A stretch of 64,000 nucleotides of DNA from Pyrenopolyporus hunteri (taxonomy: Eukaryota; Ascomycota; Sordariomycetes; Xylariales; Hypoxylaceae): positions 2,728,001 through 2,792,000 of the forward strand of contig CADCXC010000037.1 of the NCBI GenBank assembly GCA_902806595.1, written 5' to 3'. A program made the position numbers and the translations under genes. A model generated the notes under the pieces. It ran no database searches. It was not told the origin of the DNA and saw nothing but the letters and a program-made list of their open reading frames with translations. Shown here one piece after another: positions 1 to 11,492 of the stretch (the stretch's first letter is position 1; the number at the start of each line of letters is the position of its first letter).

Positions 1-754
1 TATAATATTTAATAATTATTTTTTTCGACATTATTAACTTTTTTTATTAACGAAATTAATTAAAAAAATGCTTTTAAATTATTAAAAATATAAAAAACGT
101 TTAATTTTTATTATTTTATTTTCGAAATAATTTAATTAAACCGTACGTAAATTTCGTTTAAAGTTATATTTACAAACGTCGAAAAAATCGTATTAAAAGT
201 TTATTTAAACGAAGAAAAATATAAAAAGTTATATCGAATAAAAAATAAATATTTTATATTTAATGTAAAAAGTTAACGATTAAATAAATTTAAATTTAAT
301 AATTAAAATTAACGAAATTTTCGTAAACGATTATTCGTTTTTATTCGTTTAAATTCGACGTTAATTAAAAAGTATTTTTATCGTTTATTTTTAAATTTAA
401 CGACTATATTAATTATTTTATCGTTTATTTTATTAAATATACGTACGCGCGTATATATTTTATTTTTTTATTATTAACGTCGTTATTAATTTTAACGTCG
501 ATATTATATATAAATCCTTTTTTAATATTCGGTATTTCGTTAAATAATTTACATTTTAACGGGTTGGGTAATAAAGTAAACGCGTTAATCGAAAAAATAA
601 AAAAATAAAAATTCGATTTTTTAAAAGTTTAATTAAAACGGTAAGTTTCGTCGTTTAAGGTTAAATATTAAATAATAATATATCGATGACGTTTATTTTA
701 TTTTAATTATATAAGATAGTTTTAAATGAAAATAAAAAAAAATAATAAAGGGTA

Positions 755-865
755 TTTATAAATGAAAATAAATTATTAAATACGAATATATAATTAATAA
801 TATAATAAAATAATTTATTAATTATATATTCGTATTTATTTCGACGGTTTATTTTTATTTATAAA
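755..865. repeat. Large imperfect inverted repeat
   Basis: Arms 778-800 and 815-837 are perfect 23-bp reverse complements around a 14-base spacer. The symmetry continues outwards with a few mismatches to about 755 and 865. It may be the terminal palindrome of a decayed DNA element or MITE that survived because RIP acted on both arms alike. AT-rich sequence makes short palindromes common, but a 23-bp perfect arm that includes a retained CG pair is longer than expected by chance. Confidence 0.7.
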
Positions 866-1499
866 TTAATATATATTCGATTATAATTATTTTTTTTATT
901 AAATTTAAAAAGGATTTTATTTATAATATTATATAATAATTATATATTATTTTTTTTATCGTTTTTATTATTTTTTTTTATTATTTAAAGGTATAAAATT
1001 TATTAATTAATAGTTTAATAATTTAAATTAATCGTATATTTAAATATTATTTATTAATATTAAATTTAATAATTTTATCGTATATTTTTAATTTACGATT
1101 TTTTAAAATAAAATAATAATTTTTTATAATATATTTTAAAAAAAATTATTATAAAAAATTAATGTCGATATATTATTAAATTTTTTATTAAAATATTTAT
1201 ATATGTTAAATATTAAAAGTTAAACGTTAATAATTTAATTATTTATTAAAAAAAAAAGTCGATACGATTATATAAATTTAATAACGTTTAAAGTTTTTTA
1301 TATATTATATTTATTTTTTAAAAATTATTTAAAGTTAATCGAAAAATTAAACGTTAATTTTATTTCGAATATAATGTCGATGCGAAAAATTTTAAATATT
1401 TAATATTTATTTTTATATATATTATAATTATTAATTATTTTTTTAAAATAAGGTAAAATATATTTATTATTAATAAAGTTAAATAATTTAATTATTAAT

Positions 1500-1735
1500 T
1501 TTATTTTCGATGTTAAAATATTTTAAATAAACGATATCGATTTATAAAATAAAAAATTATTAATACGATTTATAATATTAAAAATTAAAAATTAAATTTT
1601 ATTAATATTATAAAAAAAAAAAAAAAGAAAATTAAATCGCGGTTTTATATATAAGTTTCGACGGTATATTCGACCGGAGTTTTAATATTAATTATTTAAA
1701 AAAGTTAAGTTAATTATATCGAATTGCGATAATTA
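1500..1735. repeat. Dispersed dyad element, copy 1
   Basis: Positions 1571-1612 form a near-palindrome that matches the reverse complement of 5044-5085 at 41 of 42 positions by eye. A run of A follows, and then 1632-1658, which is identical over 27 bases to 5099-5125 in direct orientation. Similarity continues at lower identity to about 1735. The bases before 1571 resemble the inverted downstream arm, so the unit looks like arm, hairpin, arm. It is probably a RIP-damaged repeat or the end of one. Confidence 0.6.
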
Positions 1736-4700
1736 CGGTGTTACGTTAATAAAAGTTATATTTATTTTTATTTTTATTAATGTTATTTTAATTATTTATT
1801 TATTACGAAACGGCGATTTTTTAATATATTTTAATTAAGCGTAGGTAAGAAAAATATGTTTAAAACGTCGTTATTTAATAATATATTAATAATTTTTTTA
1901 TTCGATATTAAAAAGTATCGTTTAAAAATTTCGATTTATTGTTAATATTATTAAAGAAAATAAATAAAATAAAATGATTTTAATATTAATATAAGTCGAA
2001 ATAATATTATTTTTAATTAATAAAAAGTAGGTAATTTTAAAGCGAATATTTTAACGTATATTTAATATAATTAATTAAATACGTTTTTAAAATAAATTAT
2101 TCGATTATTATTATTTTAATTTAAAAATTTAAAAGATAATATATTTTATTAAGGTCGTTTATCGATTTAAAAAAAAACGGGTTAATTATGTTGTTTTTTT
2201 ATTTAATTTTTCGTTATTTATTATTATATTATTAATAATTAAATTTACGAGTATATTATTTATTATTTTTTTATCGTTTTTTACGTTTTTTACGGTAAAT
2301 AACGCGAAAATAATATTTTTAAAAAGAAAATAAATATTTAAATTATTTAAAAGCGAAAATAGGTTAAATTTTATTAACGGATAAATTTAAATGGTACATT
2401 TTTACGAGTAAAGTTAATCGGTGAAAAGACGTTAATTATAAATTAAATTTAATAAATACGATAGATTTTTTAATTTAATTATTATATAAAAAAAATTATT
2501 TAAATTTAAAAAAAATTGATGATAATAAACGGTATAAAAGCGTAATAATGTTAATGTTTATATTATTAAAATTATAATAAAATAATTATCGATGGGTTAT
2601 TTTATATTAAAGCGAAATAAGCGTTTTATTTTTTTTTTTATTATTTTTTTTTATTTTTTCGAAAGGTTTATATATACGTTTAAATTATTATATATTATTA
2701 AATATATATATTTTTTTATTAAATATTATTTATATTATATAATATTTAAGCGGGTAATTAATTAAAAATGTAGTTAAATTATTATAAGATTATTATATAA
2801 AATAATGTTATTAATATTATTTAAAGTTTATAAATTAATTAAATTAATTTTTTATTTAAACGATAATTTTTATTAAAGTAATATTTTTTAAAAATAATAT
2901 TATTTTTATTTATGTTATTATTTGTATAATTTAAATGAAGTTATTATTTTATAAATATTATAACGCGGTTCGTAACGCGTTTAAAAATTTTATTAATTTT
3001 TTTTATATTAAATTTATAATATTTTTAGCCGTAATTTTCTTATTTTTAATTATTTTTATTTTTATTTTTTCGCATTTATTTAACGTTACGTTAAATATTA
3101 AAGTAAATAAATAATTAATAATTTAAAGTTTTTTATTAAAATATATAATTAAATCGAATATAGTTAATAAATATTTAAATATTTATTTTAAATAAATTAA
3201 TGTATAAATATAAGTATTTACGAAATAAGTCGGTAAATATTTAAATATTTATTAAATAATTAAAAAATAATGTTAAAATTTATTAATTATAATTATTGTT
3301 TAAATTAATAAATTTTTTAATTTTATTTTTTTATAATTTAAAAGTAAATTATATTCGATAATTTTTTTTTTAAAATGTTTTAAAAATAATAATTTAATTA
3401 ATATTAATAAAAATTTATTCGAAATTTATTTATTAATATATTTTAAAATATAAGTAAATATATTTTTTATAATATTTTTTTATACGAATTTATGTTTTTT
3501 ATAAAAATTCGCGTTTTTTATAATAATTTACGTTTTTTATAATAATTTTTTTATATTTTATTTTTTTTAAAATATTTACGTATTAATTTTATTTTATAAT
3601 TTTAAATATTTAATTTTTATATTTTAAAATTTTAATTAAATATATTATATATTTTTTAATATTATTACGTTAAATTAAATTAATGAAATTTAAAAATTTT
3701 ATTATACCCGTTTTTAAAATATTTTCGAATAAGTTAAATAAATAGTAAATAAATTTATTACGAAGTATTTATTTTTAGTAATAATATATTAATATTATTA
3801 TTTTTAAATAAAATAATTAATTTATTATTTTTATAATAATTAAATTAAAGGCGGTTAATTTTATTAATATTAAATAAAGTTTTAATTAAGATTAAATAAA
3901 ATCTTTTAATTAAAATTTAAAAAAAAAAGAAATTTTTTTTTAAAATTTATATAATCGATTATTTATTATATCGACGATAATAACGAACGGTTAAAAATAA
4001 CCGATAACGTTATTTCGATTAATTATATTATTTAAATTTTAACGAAAATTAAAAAAATTCTCGTAAATAAATCGGTAATAAAAATAATTCGAAATTAATA
4101 AATAAAGTTAATTTTATATTTTTTTATTTTTTTAATTAATTAATAATATTTATTATTAATTTAAATTAAAATAAACCATTATTTTTAATAATCGTAATTA
4201 TAATCGAAATTATCGATATTAAAAGTTAAAATTAATATAATTTTAATCGTTAATTAATAATTTTAAAAATAAGTTAATTTATATATATTTTTATTATCGA
4301 ATACGATTTTTAATTATTTATAGTCGTTTACGTAATAATTATTAATATTATTTTATTTTTAAAATATATTTACGTAAATTATAAAATAAATTAAAATTTT
4401 TTTTAATATTATATCGTTTTATTTAATTATTTTTACGGTATTTACGTCGGGTATTATTATAATAATAATGGTAATAAATATTTTTATCGACGTAATATAT
4501 ATTATTTTATTAATATATATTAAATAATTAATTTAATTATTATAAACGTAAAAAAGTACGTATAAATAAATAGCGTATTTAAAATTATTTTTAAGTTATT
4601 TTTAATATTTATTTAAATTGAAAAATCGATATCGACTTTAATTTTTATTTTTAAAATAATTAAAAATATTAAAATTTAATTATTCGATATAATTAATTAA

Positions 4701-4929
4701 ATTTAAAAATTTAAATGTAAAAAATTAATTATTAATATTTAATATTATATATAAATATTATTATATATATAATATATTTAAATAATTATTTATTTTATTA
4801 TACTTTTATTTATATTTATTTATTATTTATTTATTTTATAATATTAAAATTTTTATCGTATATTATAAAATTTTAAAAGTTAAAATAATTTAATTAAAAA
4901 TATAATAAAACGTATAAATTTTTAAATTA

Positions 4930-5200
4930 TTATAGTTTAATACGATTAAATTAATTTTATTAAATAATAAATATCGAAGTTTTAATTAATTACGTTATTA
5001 AAATTTATATATAAAATTATAGTTTAATTTTTTTTTTTTTTTTTATAATATTAATGAAATTTAATTTTTAATTTTTAATATTATATATCGTATTAAAGTT
5101 AAATCGCGGTTTTATATATAAGTTTTAATTACGTAATCGGTTAAAGTTTTAATATCGGTTATTTAATAAAATTAAATTAATTATATCGAATCGTAATAAA
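4930..5200. repeat. Dispersed dyad element, copy 2
   Basis: This is the second copy of the element at 1500-1735. The central hairpin is at 5044-5085 (inverted relative to copy 1). The arm at 5099-5200 is direct relative to copy 1, and 4930-5043 read on the minus strand also aligns with the same arm. The two copies lie about 3.5 kb apart. They could bound one decayed transposon or be two insertions of a small palindromic element. Confidence 0.58.
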
Positions 5201-5660
5201 AAGAAAAATTACGAAGTTTATATATATTAAAATAAAATAACGAAGTTATTTTATATTATATTATTAATAATTTATTATTTTTTAAAAATCGTATATAATA
5301 ATGTAATTTTATATTAAAGTATTTATTATAACGATAATAACGGTAAATATATTTTTATTAAATGTTTTATTATTTTACGCGACGAAAATTTAAAATATAA
5401 ATTTTTTAAAAAAATATAAATATCGATTAATATAAAATTAATTTATTTATAATTTTTAAATATATATAATTTAATTAATTTTTTTTATTTCTTTACCTTT
5501 TATTATACGATCGTATAATTTTATTTCGATTATTTATTAACGATTTTTTATTTATTTAATATTATATATTCGCGATAATTTTTTTATTATAATTTTATTT
5601 AATTTATAAAAATAAATTTATTATTTTTTTTAATTATATTATAAATTTATTATTTAATTA

Positions 5661-6061
5661 AGTAATTATATAATTTAATGGTATATGCCTTATAGCCTTT
5701 TATGGTTTTCACGTGACTACAGCTAAAAAGTGGGTCTGACATCTGGAAATTCTTTGATTTAACGGTTTAGCGGAAAATCTTCTTACGGTCCGGCGTGTAC
5801 CGCTTTATCGCGTCGTGCCTTGGGCAGGGAAACGCGCTCGAGGCCGGTACAGCCGACAATTTTCCATTATAACTCGGGAGAAAAAGTTTAAGTACCCATC
5901 ACCTTGGCTTTCCAGCTTCACATCAGAATATCTAAAGTACCGTGTACTCCTGAAATAACAACAACCTAATCGCTTGTTGTCGTTTTTTTCCCTTTAATTC
6001 TTTTTAAGGAGAAAAACGAGGGGGTTCCCTCGCCTCTGGTTCTGTGTTATTCCCTACGATC
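5661..6061 (+). other. Junction and promoter region of the Ima1 gene
   Basis: Normal-composition DNA begins abruptly after the RIP block. No gene was found. The last 60 bases before the ATG at 6062 carry a T-rich and CT-rich stretch (about 5980-6050) typical of fungal 5' leaders. The gene therefore starts only about 400 bp from heterochromatin-like DNA. Confidence 0.4.
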
Positions 6062-8327
6062 ATGGCGACCTTAAGGTCGAGGAAGTACCTGAGTTGCTTC
6101 TATTGCGGAAGAAGGTCTAGGTTACGATTCGACGGCCAGAAGTCGTTCCTCTGTTCGTATTGCGATGCGACAAATTGGCTAGACGAGGTAAGCTCGTCTA
6201 TTCCCGACCTCATTTCGGAACTCCCCAATGATTTCTATATATGGAACTAATCGGATGGTAGCATGGAGATATCACCGACCCGCCTTCCGCGACATCTCCC
6301 GTCGAGCGCAGTCGGGTCCAATTCGCCATCCCGCGCGCATCATCGATAGCCCGCTCACCAACGCGATCAATATCACCGAACGGAGCCACACTGGAAGAAT
6401 CGGTGTTCTGCGACACGTGCTTAAGGAATCAGCATATGCTTACGAGTTCGCTTGCGCAATTCGAGTGGCCAGAAGATCACAATGGCCCCGAATACGCCGC
6501 CAGAGAGAAGAGATACTGGGCCCTTCGAAAGGATCTCGAGAAAAGATATCCCCAAATGTGCGCCGATTGTGAGCCTAAGGTAGAGCAGAAGCTTCACGAA
6601 GCCAGCTACACAGCTCAAACCGACCATCTGCGCCGAATGATGGATCGTACGCGATCGCAACGACAGGGAGTGAAGCAACGAGGACCCCTGGATGTGATTG
6701 ACTGGGCGGGGAGGTGGAGCTGGCACCTCGGCTTCGCGCTTCAGTCCCTGTGGCATATGGCTATGATTTGGTCTCTTATTACGGAGTACTATACCGCAAC
6801 CGAAACGGAATCCCGGATAACAACCATCCTAAAGAACATTTCGCTCTACAGCTACGACCGACTGCCTCGCGCAGATCAACTCATGCAGTGGGCGATCAGT
6901 TTCGGGATATGTTCTCTTCCATGGAATCCGCGCTTCAGACAGACGATACGAGGCTTCACGGCGCATTATCTCGGATTCAAACATTGGTACACGTATCAAC
7001 TGCTTGTATTACTGATACGATACGCCGGCCTTTCGATGGCGCAGTACAGCTCATCCAGGAGACTTCAGATTCCGGCACAGCTTGGTGCGCAACTCGCCAT
7101 AGCATTACTAACGGCCTACGTAAGTTTAAGTAGAATTTATATATAGAATTACACTAACGTGAAATCTAGATCTACCGCACATCGCCGAAATCCATTCGTA
7201 CTGACACATCACCACTCTTTCGACCGCGTTCTAAGGTGAACAGTCCGCGAGTACCCCTGGCTAAGCCGGAATCGCATAGGAATCAGAATGATCTCGGAAG
7301 CATACTCGACGAGATTGCCCAGTCGCCCTCAAGATCGCATGCCGAACCGCCACATTATTCCCCTCCAAATTCCTACGAGAGGTCGCGGGTGGATAGGTTT
7401 TCTGAACCGACCTTCGGTTCCCTACATCTTTCAGATCCTATTGCGGTCGAAAAGCCTCAACCTCGGGTCGTCCACTACGACGAAGAGATGGATTGGACCC
7501 CATCCGCTTCACAACACCGGGCGTTTAGTTCGTACAATCCGTACAGGGTGAAGAACACCAATCCGCGCTTCAGCGATACTCCGATAGAACCCAAATCCGG
7601 GCCTATCTGGTATAAGGTCCCACCAGCCCCTACTACGCCTGCTCAGAGGCTGCGTAACCCTCCTATGCGCCCAATTATTCGAGAAAGCCCGAAAGAGACG
7701 AAAGAGAACTTCTTTCAGAGTACATCCAGAGGACCGGTCGACATGCGGCCGTCGACTCGAAGCGGCTTATCCGATATCACCTTTGCTGAGCCGAAATTCT
7801 TCGCGCCTAAGGATAAAGACGACCCTCGGGATAACCTCTCGCAAATGTTCGCGAGCTCATTCAGCCTTAGTCCCAGCCCGGATGAGGAGAGGTTTCGGAA
7901 ACCAAAAAATGCGGCCACGAATTCCCTATTTACCGTTCGTCACGGCGCAGCAGATGCACAAAATCATCGTGTATCGCGTTTCATAGAACTCTTCGTGCTC
8001 GCTTGCGCTTTGTGTGGCTGGGTGCTAGCGCTGCGTACAAACGAACAATATGGCTCTAGCCTTGCTCTCACCTCGATCATTGCCTGCCTAATCGTCTCGA
8101 TTCGACTGGCTGCCGACCTTCAAGTCGATGCTCAGCTCAGAACGGGGAAACCACCGCCGATTCTTGCCTTTTCGTGGGCGAACTTGGGATTGGCGCAGGT
8201 GATAGCTTCTCTTACGCTTGCATGGGACATATGGTCAGGGAATGGGACGGGCATCCCCTACCATATTTACGGCAGCGCTCACTTTGCCACCGTGATCGTC
8301 CATCATCTATGGCACACATTCGTATAG
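6062..8327 (+). CDS. ima1: Ima1-type inner nuclear membrane protein
   Basis: Exons 6062-6187, 6262-7119 and 7170-8327 give about 713 residues. The first 110 residues form the Ima1 N-terminal domain: a CFYC...CSYC pair (residues 12-35) and a CDTC...CADC pair in exon 2 suggest zinc binding. Exon 2 carries several hydrophobic segments, followed by a long polar Pro/Ser-rich stretch and two or three more membrane segments near the C terminus. The family (S. pombe Ima1, animal Samp1/NET5) sits in the inner nuclear membrane and helps couple heterochromatin and centromeres to the cytoskeleton. Both introns are phase 0 with clear branch sites (for example CTAAT before 6261). I chose the ATG at 6062 because it precedes the conserved zinc region directly and no ATG lies upstream in frame. 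The family assignment is firm; exact function in this species is inferred. Confidence 0.87.
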
Positions 8328-9363
8328 ACCCATAGGGGAGTTCATGGTGGTCAATTTAGTCGCGTGGGAAGAGGCTTGTGCTAGGTAGTCCAGGCTCGGA
8401 GGTTGGGATAACGGCGTTGTGATTTGGCAGGCATAGCGACCACAATTGTATTACGTAGAATTGAGGGTGGAATAACATGGTTGCATGGTTGCATAGTAGG
8501 GCATAGCCGGGCGTTTTTCGGGTTCGGTTTCCGCGGAATAGCATACGTTAATACGACTTTCAACGAAGATACCCGAGCATTACCTCCCTTTTTCTATTCT
8601 TCCAAGGGTTGAAGAAATAGGAGAAAGGTAGCTACTTACATTCATATGAAAATACATATGAGAATACATGCACAAACTGATTGATAAGATTAGCACAAGC
8701 ACAAGTCCCGACTACCTGGTCGTTAATGCTTTAGGGACCATATAATAGGTGTACATACCCCAACTATGGGTGGTAGTACAGGAAGCCAATGGGGCGGAAA
8801 GGGCTCAGAACTTTGTCACTGCTACCTCCCGGCTCGAAATGCATACATGTAGGCACCTATATTTCAGGTACATTAGATACTACAAGATTACGGTATCCCC
8901 TTAACCTTACCTCGCCCATTCTAACTAAATTCAATCGTATGTCTCTTACTTTCGAATTACAACAAAATAAAGGAATAATAAAAATTGAAAGTAGCAAATC
9001 CCGAACGGAGGGTATCATACGATAAGAATAGGCGATAACGCCACTGTCAGGCTGTCAAGCAGCTGAAAGAAGCACATGCGGAATACTCGGTCAGGCTAGG
9101 TCAGGCAAAGCTCATTTCCTCCGAGCGCTAAAAAAACGATTGGACCCCCTAAAAATTCGCGAAGATCCCTTAATGCATTATTATATCCGAGCCTCCTGAA
9201 CCATTTTAATTCTCTCTTTTCGCATATCCTCGTTCTTGCTTTCGTCCCTTTGCAAGATTTTCTCTTCGCGAAGGCTTGCTTCTTTCTCCAAGTTATCTCC
9301 GTTCCTTTATTTATTCTCGAATAACCGCCGCTCCCTTATTTAAGTTCGAAATTACGCGCGACA
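8328..9363. other. Intergenic region between Ima1 and Scs7 genes
   Basis: No coding region or RNA gene was recognised. The right end (about 9200-9350) is rich in CT and TTCTC runs, consistent with the core promoter and leader of the hydroxylase gene at 9364. The rest is ordinary intergenic sequence with AT-rich patches. Confidence 0.4.
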
Positions 9364-10545
9364 ATGCCCGGCCGAACTCTGCCGACCTTCACCTCCGCCG
9401 AGGTCGAGTCGCATAATACTAAGGATTCCTGCTACGTTACCATCGGCACCAATGTTTACGACGTAACTGATTTTGTCGAATCCCACCCCGGTGGTCCCGA
9501 ACTCATTCTCGAATACGCCGGTAAAGATATCGCCGAGATCCTCAAAGACGAAGACTCCCACAAGCACTCCGACTCGGCGTACGAGATTCTCGAAGAGTCG
9601 CACGTCGGATTCTTGGTGACGGAGAAGCTCGCGCCCAATGGAGACGCGCAGAAGAATGCCGCAGGCTCTCAGATCAATGGCAAGGTTTCCCCATACGTCC
9701 ACCCCCGAACTGGTATGTCCTGCGAGGAGGACCTAAGCAAGGAGACGGACTACAATACCGATTACAAGCAGCACAAGTTCCTCGACTTGAACAAGCCTCT
9801 CTTGATGCAAGTATGGACTGGTGGCTTTAGTAAGAGGTTCTACCTGGACCAGGTCCATCGACCGCGACATTATAAAGGAGGCGCTTCGGCGCCCTTGTTC
9901 GGAAATTTCCTCGAACCCCTTAGCTTGACCCCTTGGTGGGTTGTCCCTATACTATGGCTGCCTGCAGTTGCGTACGGCACCTATTTGGCCTCTGCAGGCT
10001 TCGAGACTACCCTAGGACTAGCGAGCAGCTGGGCCTTCGGTGTGCTGTTATGGACTCTGATAGAATATATCATGCACCGATGTCTTTTCCATCTTGACGA
10101 GTATGTCTTATCACCTTCATTCGTTGTAATGTTCTTGCTAACAAGACTCTTCAGCTACCTACCAGACAACCGGGTCGGAATCACGCTGCACTTCTTGCTC
10201 CATGGCGTCCACCACTACCTACCGATGGACAAGTACCGTCTAGTGATGCCTCCGGCCCTCTTTTTAGTTCTTGCGACCCCCTTCTGGAAGCTCGCACATA
10301 GCGTCTTCTTCTGGGATTGGTACCTAGCGACGGCCGTTTACTGCGGCGGTATCTTCGGATACATCTGCTACGATTTGACTCATTACTTCCTCCACCACCA
10401 GAACCTCCCTCTGTGGTACAAGGAACTCAAGAAGTACCACCTTGCCCATCACTTCCTAGACTACGAGCTCGGCTTTGGTGTAACCAGCCGCTTCTGGGAC
10501 CAAGTGTTCGGTACCGAACTGCTCACTGTGGTTAAGGCAACTTGA
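9364..10545 (+). CDS. scs7: Ceramide fatty-acid 2-hydroxylase (Scs7/FAH)
   Basis: Exons 9364-10100 and 10155-10545 give 375 residues. The N-terminal cytochrome b5 domain has the heme-ligand motif HPGG at residues 41-44 and a second His in the HKHS motif near 66-68. The C-terminal fatty-acid hydroxylase domain has membrane helices and the di-iron histidine boxes HRCLFH, HFLLHGVHH, HYFLHH and YHLAHH. The enzyme adds the 2-hydroxyl group to very-long-chain fatty acids of ceramides in the ER. The intron at 10101-10154 is 54 nt, a multiple of three and free of stops, so the unspliced frame stays open. GTATGT, a GCTAAC branch site and CAG, plus continuity of the family sequence (LDDYLPDNR across the join), show that it is an intron. 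The protein is full length for the family. Confidence 0.93.
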   Translation: MPGRTLPTFTSAEVESHNTKDSCYVTIGTNVYDVTDFVESHPGGPELILEYAGKDIAEILKDEDSHKHSDSAYEILEESHVGFLVTEKLAPNGDAQKNAAGSQINGKVSPYVHPRTGMSCEEDLSKETDYNTDYKQHKFLDLNKPLLMQVWTGGFSKRFYLDQVHRPRHYKGGASAPLFGNFLEPLSLTPWWVVPILWLPAVAYGTYLASAGFETTLGLASSWAFGVLLWTLIEYIMHRCLFHLDEYVLSPSFVVMFLLTRLFSYLPDNRVGITLHFLLHGVHHYLPMDKYRLVMPPALFLVLATPFWKLAHSVFFWDWYLATAVYCGGIFGYICYDLTHYFLHHQNLPLWYKELKKYHLAHHFLDYELGFGVTSRFWDQVFGTELLTVVKAT

Positions 10546-11492
10546 GCCTTGACCGCTGCTTCAATTAGGGGCCCATTCTACATATGTACATAAGGTACTT
10601 AACGCGAACACGGTAATATGTATCGAATGGGCGTGACGTGAAAACGGACTGGGGGTGTGTGAGCTCTTTAGGCATAGGGTCGGCAGATATGGCGTTGGGG
10701 ACCCAGTATGATATGGAATTATGGAAATATTAAATATTCAGCCTAGTCTGCATCCGACCCCTAAATAATAATTAATGATTTGGTATTTTTGTCCTGAATT
10801 TCGATTTGAATCACGTTTTAGGTAACGGGAAGTACGTAAGGCCATCTTACTGTAGCTTTTATAAGTGCCCGTATTTGCAAACAGAACTGATGTAGAAGTG
10901 GTACTTGAGCAAAGACAACGCAAAGGCCTGTAAATCCTATTAGGGCGTTGTATAACGATATGCAGAGACGCGTGTGCTTGTGAAACCGCTAGCTTGCATC
11001 CATTAAATTAGGTACCCAGATACCTACCTAGACACACAAAGCCACCGCGCCGCAATACCTGTAGGTACGCTAGGGTACCTCCTAATCAAGCGACTCCACT
11101 AACATACGTTATTACATAAGCCTTAACGTGTATATACATACATACCTTAGATACCCAGGTACACACATTCACCCTTGCTCAGCGTGTTATTTTTACCCGG
11201 TTGAGGCCGAGTTACCTAAAGCTTTTTCTGCAGGCAGCCTTTTCCTGCCACCCCTCCCATCTTTTCACTTCTATCAATTTGACGTCGACTTCGGATCCAT
11301 CCAATACCGCCGTCAAGTCGTAAGTATCTTCATTATTCCGCCATTCATCACCCCTTCCAACTTGTACTTTACCGATAAACGAAAATACTCAGTCTCGACG
11401 TTGGTGATTGCGCACGCCGAAGGAAGGCATTGCATTGCATCCATCCTAAATCTCTCCATTCTCGCTCTGACCTATTAGAAAGAAGTTTCAAG
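10546..11492. other. Intergenic region and leader of the splicing-factor gene
   Basis: No separate gene was recognised. Around 11010-11160 there are repeated ACCTA and GGTACC words of the kind found between many genes in this window. The last 200 bases are CT-rich and probably transcribed leader (see the candidate 5'-UTR intron at 11320-11478). Confidence 0.4.
11320..11478 (+). other. Candidate 5'-UTR intron
   Basis: A consensus donor GTAAGT starts at 11320. A CTGAC branch-like site and the acceptor TTAG at 11475-11478 precede the ATG at 11493 by 14 bases. Splicing would remove an upstream ATG at 11430 that is in frame with the main start. The call rests on splice signals alone. Confidence 0.42.

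Larger units (their letters stand above)
1..5660. repeat. RIP-degraded AT-rich repeat block
   Basis: The block is almost pure A/T with no usable reading frame, and it ends sharply near 5660 where normal base composition resumes. In a hand count of 181-660, G+C is about 18 percent, and 32 of the 36 cytosines lie in CpG. CpA and TpG are nearly absent. This is what repeat-induced point mutation does to duplicated DNA (C to T, mainly at CpA) in filamentous ascomycetes, so the block is most likely one or more dead transposons. No protein of the original element can be recovered by eye. Palindromic and repeated pieces inside it are listed separately. Such blocks are usually heterochromatic and sit at subtelomeres, centromeres or transposon islands; which applies here cannot be told. 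Confidence 0.88.
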
